Positions 49,365-58,889 of a stretch of DNA of 64,000 bases are shown here, piece by piece. The stretch's first letter is position 1, and every line of letters begins with the position of its first letter. The stretch comes from Calliopsis andreniformis (Eukaryota; Arthropoda; Insecta; Hymenoptera; Andrenidae), in the NCBI RefSeq assembly GCF_051401765.1, contig NC_135066.1, positions 20,253,001 to 20,317,000 of the forward strand. The letters are read 5' to 3'. The notes beneath the pieces were generated by a model. That model did not search any database and was not told where the DNA came from. It worked only from the letters and a program-made list of their open reading frames with translations. A program made the position numbers and the translations under genes.

Positions 49365-49464
49365 GATGGCGATAGGGAGAGTTAGAGTAAGATAGAGTGA
49401 GATGGAGATGGAATAAGCCGTGAGGTGTTACACAGGTTAAAATAAAATAAGATATGCGGCAGCT

Positions 49465-49872
49465 ATGGCACTGCCACTACACCTTCGCGAATGTTCGAGT
49501 GTGAGATGTTTGCAGACGTTTTCCGGAATTTCTCACGATTGCGAGCGACCTGGTTGCTGGAATGAACATTTGGCGACCAGATTTATACGAAATTTAGGGG
49601 ATAGTCTTTTCTTAGTTTTCTCTGCGCTTTCCTATGTTCATGGTTATTTTCCAAGGCCTCGCTGGGGCCTAGTTGACCGTTCTGCGCTAGGTCCGAGCGG
49701 GCCACTCAACTTTCTCTTTTATTCGGTTCTAACTTCTTTCTCAAATCTGTTTTTCGTATTTTACACCCTCGACTTTTTCTCTCTCTCTCATTTCTCTCTC
49801 TTTTCTTTCCCCTTCCAATTAGTCTTAAGGGTTGATGTGTTGAACAAGGATGAGTCGGCAGTCAGTCACTGA
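49465..49872 (+). CDS. Unassigned frame of 135 codons in a GC-richer patch
   Basis: The longest plus-strand frame in the window runs from ATG 49465 to TGA at 49870-49872. Its second half is a pyrimidine-rich tract (about 49730-49820) that translates to Phe/Ser/Leu runs, so the length is partly a composition effect. The early part (CSSVRCLQTFSGISHDCERP) lies in a CpG-rich patch. TTTGGCGACCAG at 49568 slightly recalls a retroelement primer-binding site, but no LTR pair is seen. No family is recognised. Confidence 0.15.
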   Translation: MALPLHLRECSSVRCLQTFSGISHDCERPGCWNEHLATRFIRNLGDSLFLVFSALSYVHGYFPRPRWGLVDRSALGPSGPLNFLFYSVLTSFSNLFFVFYTLDFFSLSHFSLFSFPFQLVLRVDVLNKDESAVSH

Positions 49873-49874
49873 CT

Positions 49875-50932
49875 CGCTTGTCTCTTGGCAATTGGTTGAG
49901 AACAGTATTTTGTGCCAGAATATGCAAGCAAAGTGTCGATAATAATTGAGGGACATATTGTGTTATGCAGTTATTGTATACATCCCCCTTAGATAAAAGA
50001 ATCGAAGAGTAGAGAGTTCAAGCTTTAATTTCTTGTGGCAACAGTTTTCATGGAAGTTTAACAATGTTATGGAACTTTGCAGTTTGACAATTTTTTAGTA
50101 GTACTCGAGTAATGATAGTACAGTTTGACAAATCTAGTTTTGTTGGTCTCAATTTGTCGATTGTTGTCAATTAGTAATACTAAGGTATCACTAACTAAGG
50201 TAATAATTGATAAGTTAATTATTATGCTTTAGTACTCTCAAAAATGTTCTATTATGTAGCGAATACTTCGTTTGTAAGAATGTTGGAATAAAATAATTAA
50301 TAAGTTATTAGAAGTTAACAACAATTGACAAAGGTGACCGGTAAAAGTAGATTTGTCAAACTGTAGTCGATATCCCACGACTGTATACGTATAAACGAGG
50401 TTCACATCCTTTCTTGTTCTCGGATCTCTACAAAAGCTTTGAAGCAAGAACATTGAATGAATCAGTGTTAAGTACTTATCATTGTAAAGGATACACGAGA
50501 CCAATGCACGTGGAGAAGGTAACTTGTGCGATGTCACAGGTAAACGATATGCTACGGATGAATGAATGAGTAACAAGACTTAAGGCTATTGAATCAAGTG
50601 AACCCCTATTGAACGAAGCGCTCCTTTCCCTTCCATTTCTCTATTTCCTTGGTTCCTTTATACTGCTCAAGTGCAATTTCCCTCTTTCATTGATTGTACC
50701 TCTCCATGTGACGTTATTGAGAGTGATACATGCACTATTGAAATCACGTTTAATGGGCACTAGACTTTTTTGTAAATAGTTCATTGCCCAAAAGAGTTGA
50801 CTTCGAATAGACAATTAATTTCTGCGCAACCTATTTTTCATACAATCCATCACTAGGTATTTGCATTCTAAGTAGTATCAGTAGACTACAGATGTTTAGG
50901 CATTTATGGAACATTTAACCTGTTAACTGGGT
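49875..50932. other. AT-rich stretch, nothing assigned
   Basis: The minus frame at 50238-50576 has no motif. No element end is seen. Confidence 0.4.
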
Positions 50933-50936
50933 ATGA

Positions 50937-51059
50937 CGAAATATTTCGTCATACACGAACTACTACTGCAATGGGCATGACGACATTTTTCGTGATAATA
51001 TAACTATTAAAACAAAAGTCCCCATTACGAAACGAGTTGAACAAACGTTTATTCCCCGG
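50937..51059. mobile_element. TTAA-flanked MITE with a 24-base palindrome
   Basis: TTAA lies at 50933-50936 and 51060-51063. The enclosed 123 bases start CTGGG and end CCCCGG, giving short inverted ends. Just inside the left end, 50941-50964 is a perfect palindrome, GTATGACGAAAT followed by its complement. A second, imperfect TGACGACATTTTTCGTGATA lies at about 50978-50997. The layout fits a piggyBac-type MITE. Confidence 0.55.
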
Positions 51060-51444
51060 TTAACAGATTAAGTGTGCCAAAAATTTGATTTGTTATGTAT
51101 GTCCTTATTGTTGTTTTGAGGATGAAATAAACTTCTATTTACTTTTTATTATTTCAAAAGACGCGATAACGTGTCGACATCAAGTACATGAACTGTCATT
51201 GCCATGCATTGTTTTAACACCAAGTGTATGACTCGATCGCTGTCGCATATATTTTTCCTCAAAACCGGGCATTCCAACCTTACCTGAAACGAATTTCATT
51301 AATATCTCGACAGTTTGCAGTATTCTTTAAATTTAAAGGCACTTTTGTTATTTAAGCAGAATATGAGCTTTCGAATGAGACCAATTTCAATCAAATTGGT
51401 CTACGTATAACAGAGATATCGTAATATTGCCTCATGGTTCACAA

Positions 51445-52370
51445 GAAAATTGCAAGATTCTTATTCTTCTTCCGTCTTGAAAATTCGTTCTAGCTTTCGA
51501 CTTAATATACGTGCACGCGTTACACACATTCAGAGAGAACTAAGGCATGTTTCGTTCGTCGACTCCTGAGAACATTCGGTGAGAATCATTGCCCGTCATT
51601 GTATGTATAGTGTACAATATAACCTGCCAATTGTTAAATACGGTATGTTGTCAAATTTTGAAATAACACGTGTTTGTACACCATTAAACTATTCTTAATT
51701 TCTAAAAATTCAACTCAGTTAAACGTCAAAGTATCAAACTTTAAATCACCACATATCATTGTAATGTTGAACTGTAACCAAGGCAATTTCAATCTCTCTC
51801 AATAAGATAATTGATAAGTCAACAAAATTTGAGTAGCCACATGTTATACCATCAAACTGTTTCTAACTTATAACTAAATTGTGTGTTTTATAAATTTTTA
51901 TGAAATTGAACTTAATTGAAATGCAAAGTGTCAACCGATCTATTCACTGAATCATAATCTCCCATCTGTCATATAAGGTAAATTGTCAAAATTTGAAATA
52001 TCCCGTGATTTTACACTATCATACTAGAAATATTTCCTATTGTAGGAAGGACAATACAATAATTTGGATCATACATCTATACGTATCTTACGTCTATATA
52101 AACTACACACTAAAATGTTCGCGATGAGTTGAATGCTGTAACAACGATATCATGAAAACATGATTTTAACAGATTGATTATTTTATATATAAAAAATTTA
52201 AAAAGTTTTACGTTTTGTGTATACGTTTAAATGTACTTGTAGCTCATTCTGATTTCGCCCCTTTTTTATACATGTATTTTTGGGTTACTGTTGGAATATT
52301 TTTATCTTGGATTTTTTCATGTACTTGGCGTAATTGTTTTACTTCTTTGAAGTTTTTCTATTAGGATTAA
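51445..52370 (-). repeat. Right member of a large inverted repeat
   Basis: It is colinear in opposite orientation with 44430-45710. It contains three tandem monomers of about 168-170 bases (starting near 51648, 51816 and 51986, each opening with a TGTCAAAATTTGAAAT-like word); the left member keeps only two. The pair encloses about 5.7 kb. It could be the arms of one large element or two independent insertions. Confidence 0.65.
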
Positions 52371-52661
52371 TGGTGTTTGTAAGAGCTAGGGTTTGTATAA
52401 AAGCTCATAATATAATTCTTAATTTAAACAAATGACTGACTGAACTTCTGTGACATTTAATTTTTTGAATCTTCAATTCTCAAGTTTCTTCAGCTTTTCT
52501 TGCTGTTTTAATTGTCTTCTTTCTTGGAAATGAGGTATTATGTCTGAAAAGCCCGTTCTGTGACAGTAACTCGCTTCTTATGAAAATACATTTCGTTCTG
52601 TATTATTACTCTGTCGTACAATACCCATAAACAAGGTAGATGGGATGCACGATAGACAAGT

Positions 52662-52820
52662 TTAGTAATGCATCTTCGGTTGGGAAAAACGTGTGAAATC
52701 TAGAGTATACAAATCTGCAACAACATCGTCGTTATAAAATAAATAGGAGCAGTCGTCTTTATTTTCTTTGTTTCCTTTCACAATAGCTCGCACTACAATG
52801 GACTCTCGCTGAGTAACCAT
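52662..52820 (-). CDS. Small unassigned open frame, 52 aa
   Basis: An ATG at 52820, after an in-frame TAG two codons upstream, opens 52 codons ending in TAA at 52662. The peptide (starting MVTQRESIVVRAIVKGNKE) is balanced, with a basic early part and acidic centre, and has no low-complexity run. A possible acceptor (GTTGTTGCAG) lies inside the frame. It sits just outside the right inverted-repeat member. Gene, transposon remnant or chance cannot be separated. Confidence 0.2.
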   Translation of the reverse strand: MVTQRESIVVRAIVKGNKENKDDCSYLFYNDDVVADLYTLDFTRFSQPKMHY

Positions 52821-53134
52821 AAACTAGTTCAGAAGTGGATATGGATTGAACTTTGAAAGCAAATCGTTTTAACAAAACCGAACGCAAATCTGATTTACAG
52901 TTTCACGTACAAATGAATCAGTCAGATCGATTGTGAAATATCCAAGGGATTCGGCGACACGTTGTTACATATATCGTATTTTACGATTGTAATAAAATAT
53001 TTATTGCTTTTGAAAGCATCTGCGCGTAGAATAATGTTTTCTTGCATTTTACGGTCTAGTAAATTCTGCTTGGCGGAGTTGAAATGGAATAATAGGAAAT
53101 ATGTTCATGACGCCACTTATTATATCATAACACA

Positions 53135-53355
53135 CATCATAGCTCATGGATCATGGATCATAGATCATATATCATAGATCATAACCCATAGATCGTGGAT
53201 AGTGGATCATAGATCGCGGATCATAGATCATAGATCATAGCTCATGGATCCTGGATCATTGATCCTGGATCCTGGATCCTGGATCATGGATCATCGATCG
53301 TGGATCATGGATCATAGATTATAGATCATATATTATAAATTATAAATCATATATT
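53135..53355 (+). repeat. Heptamer array, GATCATR, about 30 units
   Basis: The array is made of units of 7 bases: GATCATA, GATCATG, GATCCTG and close variants in strict 7-base phase, fading to TATTATA-like units at the right end. Nearly every unit contains the palindrome GATC. GATCCTG units cluster in the middle (about 53248-53285), a sign of local unit homogenisation. Confidence 0.85.
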
Positions 53356-53424
53356 ACATTGCATTCTAGTGTATTATATTTATTATTATAGCGCCAATAT
53401 TTATAACATTGTGACTAGTTATTG

Positions 53425-53612
53425 ATTCCAATATATTGCAAGTAGATGTGACCACTGACTGATTAGCTTCGAAATTCCAGTACTTTCAAGTAGACTCATA
53501 CCGGAACGCGATAGATTCGAACCCTCTATGAATACTTCGAGGAATGGAAGTACTTACAAGTAGAATTGAACATTGATGGAATCCGTTTGAAACTTTATGA
53601 GTATCTTCGCCA
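53425..53612 (+). repeat. Three imperfect tandem units of about 50-70 bp
   Basis: Each unit contains CAAGTAGA (near 53440, 53489 and 53557) preceded by a TTCCAGTACTTT/GGAAGTACTTA block. Two of the units end in a TATGAATACTTCG/TATGAGTATCTTCG block. The array lies directly after the heptamer array and is strongly diverged. Confidence 0.5.
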
Positions 53613-53614
53613 TG

Positions 53615-54262
53615 AAGTTTGACAATTATGTAGAAACAGACTCTTCACCTTCGATGATTTGTAGGTAGTATGTACATGTATATGCTGCCAAGGTCAATGT
53701 TTTGAGTACTTTTCACTTATTTCACATTCAGGATTGTAACATAATGTGCATATAAGTGAACGATACTTCAGAGGTCTTATCAGCATCTAACAACAACGAC
53801 AAAATATCAGATAAATATATGTCCTAATTCACCTTGTTTACGAGATACTATAGCGTTTTATGTTATTTTAGATGCTTAAAATGAATACCTCGCATTTCAG
53901 CACATGCCTGAAGACATCTTATCATTGTTATGATTACTCTTCCAATACTCCCTGATGTTTGAATTTGTTGAGACCCTTGTTTAAATCTGTATAGATGTGT
54001 TGGCAAGATTAAATGGGCGTTACTTATGCTACGGATTTCAAGAATATCCACAGATCAAGCTCGCTATGTCTCGTCAACAAGGTACAATAGGACAATTGTT
54101 TCTTTTTTGTTCTTTTCAGGTGCTGAATCAGTCCCTGAAGTATTACCCACTTATTACGTTACACACTTATAATATGTCTATGCACCTGCTTCTTTGTTTT
54201 ATGAGATATTTAAGTTTGAGTTAGGTTTGGAACAATTAAAAAAAGATGTAATTGCAAATTGT
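53615..54262. other. AT-rich stretch, nothing assigned
   Basis: No gene or element is supported. Confidence 0.4.
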
Positions 54263-54510
54263 ATTAATGTTTATATCCCAGGTGGGAGAAATTTCAGGAG
54301 TTATTCTATAAATCGAGAATAATGAAATTGGATTTGAATCTTCGTTTGTTAATTATAAGCATTTCAAGAAAACAGTGGATACCGGCTATACCTAAAGCGG
54401 TACTTATCTCCTACATCTACGATTACTTTCTATAGCTTTCGATCTAAACAGTACATATGTATGTAGTTATGATGGGCTAGTGCACCAGTTGTGGCTAGTG
54501 CACCACTTTT
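54263..54510 (+). repeat. TACAGGATG-family fragment and a 13-base direct repeat
   Basis: CTTCGTTTGTTAATTATAAGC (near 54340) matches the block at 6170 in the TACAGGATG family, and the AGCGGT core (near 54397) matches 48542-48890. Next to it GGCTAGTGCACCA occurs twice (54475-54487 and 54493-54505). Confidence 0.45.
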
Positions 54511-55065
54511 GGCCATTTTTGCGATTATCATGACTTTTTTAGTGTAAAGTTAGCTGTAGTACATAACAAGCGGTAGACCTCAGAAATAGTGTACATGTGA
54601 CCATAAATGTTGAAAAACGTTTCTTTTTTTATTATTTTTGAATTTTAATTACCTAATAATTAAGTTAATTCTTTCATTTACTTAATTCTTTAATAACTTT
54701 TTTACCTGAAAGCAAGTTGGATTTTGAAACTAAAGTTACAATATCATCTATTATACCTCATAATTTCCTTTTTCTGTACACGTTATTAAAAATAAATGCG
54801 TTGAAAATCCTAAAAATCCTTGTCAAAACCGATATATCTACCCTAATTACTGTCTCCGTGTCCTGACACCTCTCACGATTTTTGTGCTGACAATGTTGTT
54901 ATTTGATTTGTTCAGTGTTTAGCGAATTTTACCAAGTTTTAAACGTATTTTAATAATAAACAAAACCTAAATTGCCATTACGGTGTTTTTAATTTTTGTT
55001 TAATTTTTATGTTTGAAATCAGTCAATTTTAATTAACGTCTAAAATTACTCTAATTTTACGTCAC

Positions 55066-55095
55066 CTGCAGCCGGACACTCTGTATACAGGATGC
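55066..55095. repeat. Two transposon-like ends placed back to back
   Basis: GGACACTCTGTA is followed immediately by TACAGGATGCGACAC. The left half is the complement of a TACAGAGTGTCC start, so two ends of the TACAGGRTG type point away from each other across a TATA junction. Confidence 0.45.
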
Positions 55096-55505
55096 GACAC
55101 ATTGGTAATTGTCCAATAATTGTACAAAGTATTATTTGAAGTGAAAATTATTTAGTTTTCATTCAACTGCAAATTGCAACATTTTACCTTTCCAAGGTAA
55201 AATATGGATAAAATATGGAAGTTACCTCAACTTTTTTCAGTAGCATAACATATGGTTCATTTTATACTGTGACCTTGAAATGACGTTAGCTTAAAAAACA
55301 AAGGGTCAATCAAAGCATCGCTAAACGTAGTATGTACACATTAAAAATGGTGGCCTAATGCATATTTTGTGTTGTGTCGCGGTGTATTTATGCGTTTTGA
55401 TTCGAATATATAAGTAGAATTATTTCACGCCTAATTAATCATTTTTTTCCCTCGATGACTAGGATTTTTTTTAAAACGTGATATGTCGTTGTCTATGTAA
55501 TATTT

Positions 55506-55521
55506 GGGGGGGGGGGGGGGG
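55506..55521 (+). repeat. Poly-G run of 16
   Basis: Sixteen consecutive G residues are present on the plus strand in an otherwise AT-rich context. It could form a G-quadruplex, and its length may be affected by sequencing error. Confidence 0.9.
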
Positions 55522-55575
55522 TTACATATTGAACAGTTCCAGTCAATTAGTTGTGATCTGTTTTTTAGTGTCGAC

Positions 55576-56070
55576 TATACAGGGTACTTCTGAACGGTAT
55601 GAAATAAATTTAAAGGATGCTTCTAGATACTAAAATAAGACGAAAATCAAGAATGACGATTTCGCGTTTGATGTTTCATTTGATATATTTTATTTTACAT
55701 AAATATATTTTAATAAGTAAAATATCATATCGTATTTCATGACGATGCAATACTCGTATTTTCAAATTACCAAGTATGAGTTTTTACATTCTGTTTGTAT
55801 GTCTGAGAAAATATGAATTTTCAAAAATATTCGAATGCCATGGGTGCTGGCTTGACGCTTAGCTGCGACAGCGACGACCGGCCATTTTACTGTAGCAGCA
55901 ACAAGGGTTCTTTCTCAGGAAAACCTGGGAAAAACGTACGGCTGGACACAACAATACCTCGCAATAGCGAAACGCAGGAGAAACGTTAGAACGTTTGCCG
56001 CCAGAACGCGTCCACTCTTGTGTGACTTTACGCGCCTTATGCTTGAACGAGGAAGTCCTCAGTGGCATTT
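55576..56070 (+). repeat. TACAGGATG-family copy 3 with GC-rich part
   Basis: It starts TACAGGGTACTTCTGAACGG and continues TCTAGATACTAAAATAAGAC, GAAAATCAAGAATGACG and TTTCGCGTTTGATGTTTC, following copy 1 at 6067 block by block. After an AT-rich insertion the GC-rich part (55850-56070) begins GGCTTGACGCTTAGCTGCGA. A minus frame there (55859-56068) is basic and Cys/Ser-rich and is probably repeat-derived. Confidence 0.45.
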
Positions 56071-56104
56071 GTATTTTCCGTATATTTCATTAAACATATT
56101 AAAC

Positions 56105-57755
56105 TCGTTGGAAAACCCCTCTGATTAAAACTCTTTTTTTAACATATCAGGAACAGGATAAAGCCACGTGCTTTGACGCATTCGTGTACTGCACTACGAT
56201 TGTAATCCTTGCCATATTGTAACGCGATAGGAACGCATTTCGGTATGGGACATTCTACACTAACTCAATCACTTTAATACCTCGATGTCAAGGATTTTGA
56301 TGATATTAAAGTATATTGCAGTCATCATTTTGATAATTTCAAAATTATTTAACAAATACAAGTTCCCAAAGTTTACAGTTTTCGCCGATTTTTACGACTG
56401 TCTTTATTTTTGAATTTATATCTGTGGAACTGTTAAAGATACAAAATTCAACTCTTTTCTATTAATCTTAATTACATCTGATATCTGAACAAATTTTCTT
56501 CGTATTTCGAAAAAGAGTTTTTCATAACAAAAAAAATAGAAGTATTTTTGTTTTGTAAATTCAAACTTCAAATATCAGAAAATTTGCAAGAATATGTTCG
56601 TGTTCTCTAGTCCTTTCCTTTCCGATTTCAATTCTTTAATTTGCGAGCGCTCAAGAATTGTCGGTAATTCGTAACATTAGCAAGCTAATGTGGTGCGTAT
56701 CTGACGCTGCGGATCAGCTGTAGTCATGTTATTTTTGTTCAATTTCATAAGCAATTAGTAGCGTATATCGTAACACTGATGAAAGTATCTTAAGATTATT
56801 AAATTTTCTTAAAGTAACTTGGTTAGTACATAATTTCACATAAAACAGGAATAAATTTTGAATGCAATTATTTCTTTCACGATGCAAAAATTCACAATTA
56901 GAGAGTATTCATATTTTGTAAATAGCTCTGTAGCACCCACATGCGAATTTATGAAAGAATGGATTAATAAATACATTAACATACTTTTTAAGTAAATATT
57001 TTCAGAAACTATTTACACAGGCTGATTCGTCATTTAAAAACATGTCATTGTCCTATTTACAGTTTTGGGCTATATGGAATAGTTTCTGAGATATCATACA
57101 AAACAGATTTTCCATCCCTAAGTTGGGAGTGATTTTCATCCTTTTAACGCGGATGCCAACAGAGAAAATATGTGTCGTATATTTTTTATTACTCTACAAA
57201 CTTGCTAAGTTTCATCAAAATCGGATGTTTACACTTCAAGATATTCCCTTGCCAGATCAGAACTTATAAAAAATAAGAAATTCGTTTACAAGATCAATTA
57301 TTTTCGTACTAGCTTGCATTCCTCTTCTCACGATTGAAGATCACGGGATGGAATCTACGAGGTAAATATTGAAACACCTCTGGCATATTTGATGCAAAGG
57401 AGTAGTTCAAGCAAACACATGTGTCTTGAGCTTGCATCAAGATAGCCATGTTTGCGTCACTGAGGATAATCCATAAAGTATACTAGTTACTATCTGATCA
57501 TGGGAGCAATTATCTATAATCGGAATTCGGAAAGAAACAATTGAGATCTTTTCTAACAGCAATAATTCCTTCTTTTAACAGTGTTATCCTTATAAAAAAT
57601 CGTTTTATAATATCTACAGCAAAGAAGTGCTCATTGTTCAACCAATCACCTTTAATCCATGATTCATCTGTGACTTCACTCTTCCGTGTAAATCATTTTA
57701 CAGCGATGATTGAATTGCATTGTTCGATTAAAGGGGGCTCAGGTGGCTGCTAATA
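56105..57755. other. Mostly empty stretch with one repeat-like block
   Basis: At 57010-57250 a block with TTTCATCAAAATCGGATG and TTGGGAGTGATTTTCATCC reads like a non-coding insect repeat. No gene is supported elsewhere. Confidence 0.35.
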
Positions 57756-57759
57756 ATTC

Positions 57760-58130
57760 ACCGCTTTGTTCGCAAGAAGAGCGGAAGCTGCTTTAAAGAG
57801 CTGCTACGAAAGACAAACAGTACAGGAGTCGGACTTCTGGTGAGTTGCTAGGTATCTCCCGAGTGGATCGTAGGAGGGTCACAACCATAAACTCGTCTTA
57901 CCTTGGCAGGCCGGTCGAACTTTTAAGACGAACAGAATGCGGCGCACTTTTATTGCCTCTGGCATCTCCCGAAGGTACCGGACGTACCGCGGAAATTGGG
58001 AAAAGAAGAGGAAAGAAACCCTTAGGGTCCGCTAAGGCGTGTTATGGGGAAGCACAAAGTCTACCAGTTCCCATCGGAATGTATGGACTTCCAAATTCCT
58101 ACAACACAGCGTTAATAGTGGGATGTAGGA
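57760..58130. other. Second GC-rich island with splice-donor-like sites on both strands
   Basis: The plus strand has CTGGTGAGTTG at 57837. The minus strand has CCAAG followed by GTAAGACG, reading leftward from about 57903. Upstream of the minus donor a frame of 43 codons runs from an acceptor-like CGCCTTAG. On the plus strand a frame of over 110 codons (57797-58186) is rich in Arg, Gly and Leu. Since both strands are open and neither product is recognisable, I leave the strand undecided. A first exon or promoter of a host gene is a reasonable guess. Confidence 0.3.
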
Positions 58131-58196
58131 AATCAATTAATTTTCAGATACTAAACTTGATTTATTTAATAAGATCAAGAAATTAAATGATTTTCT

Positions 58197-58214
58197 TATA
58201 CATACATACATACA
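58197..58214 (+). repeat. Short CATA microsatellite
   Basis: About four ATAC/CATA units are present near 58199-58214. Confidence 0.6.
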
Positions 58215-58566
58215 TTTAACTGCAGAATCACATATATTTTTGAATCATCGTGCTAGCAGTACCTTAATTATTTACAGAATATGACATGTTTGCAGAACAT
58301 ATACACTTAGGCATAACAATTTACAGAATCTGTACATTTACGCCACAAACTTAACAAACTTAACAGTAATAGGAATAATGAAAATTTGTCTCCTCATTTC
58401 GAGGCATTTTAACTTTGGAAAAGGATTCTAGATCACTTCAGGTTCAAAAAACATGTAATATTATAGAATGGTGTGTTACGTCCTAACTAAACAGATGGGT
58501 TGTCTCGAGCGGTAGAGATCCACCCTAGGGGTTGTTGCTCTTTTAAAGTGCTAAGGTACACCTTCG

Positions 58567-58888
58567 CTATACTTGATTCGACGGTGAGTAAGAAGGGAAT
58601 GAAGTGGAGAAAGAAGCGAGCAGATATGTGTTGGACAATTTACTATATTTAATAAAATACGAATTGCATACTAACTTCTCCTCATCTTTCGATGTGGCTA
58701 TTATCACAATCACGCTTGACAGATTCGGTTTGAGGAGCTTCCTGCTGGTCTCTGATGTCCTTGCAATAGAAATCTTGACGCAGGTTCTCGAGTTGCACGC
58801 ACTTCTGATTCGAACTTTGCGGATTATACGCATACAAGTTCGCGGAGAACACTATGGACGGTACGTGACTTCTACGTGCGCGAATTGA
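58567..58888. CDS. Locus open on both strands, product undecided
   Basis: On the plus strand about 100 codons are open up to TGA at 58886-58888. They have leucine- and isoleucine-rich helical wording (SFLLVSDVLAIEILTQVLEL) and frequent G/C third positions. On the minus strand 88 codons (58833-58567) are also open, basic early and Ser-rich late. Raised G+C over 270 bases with both strands open suggests that one is a real exon. I cannot say which, and no domain is recognised. A strong donor GTGAGTAAG at 58584 (plus) argues mildly against the plus frame as one continuous exon. Confidence 0.22.
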
Positions 58889-58889
58889 G

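Noticed and set aside
49415..49575. Possible solo LTR: TGTTACACAGG start, GAACA end and TTTGGCGACCAG like a primer-binding site
   Set aside because: Only about eight bases fit a tRNA 3' end, no second LTR or retroelement coding region is visible, and the start and end are not duplicated.
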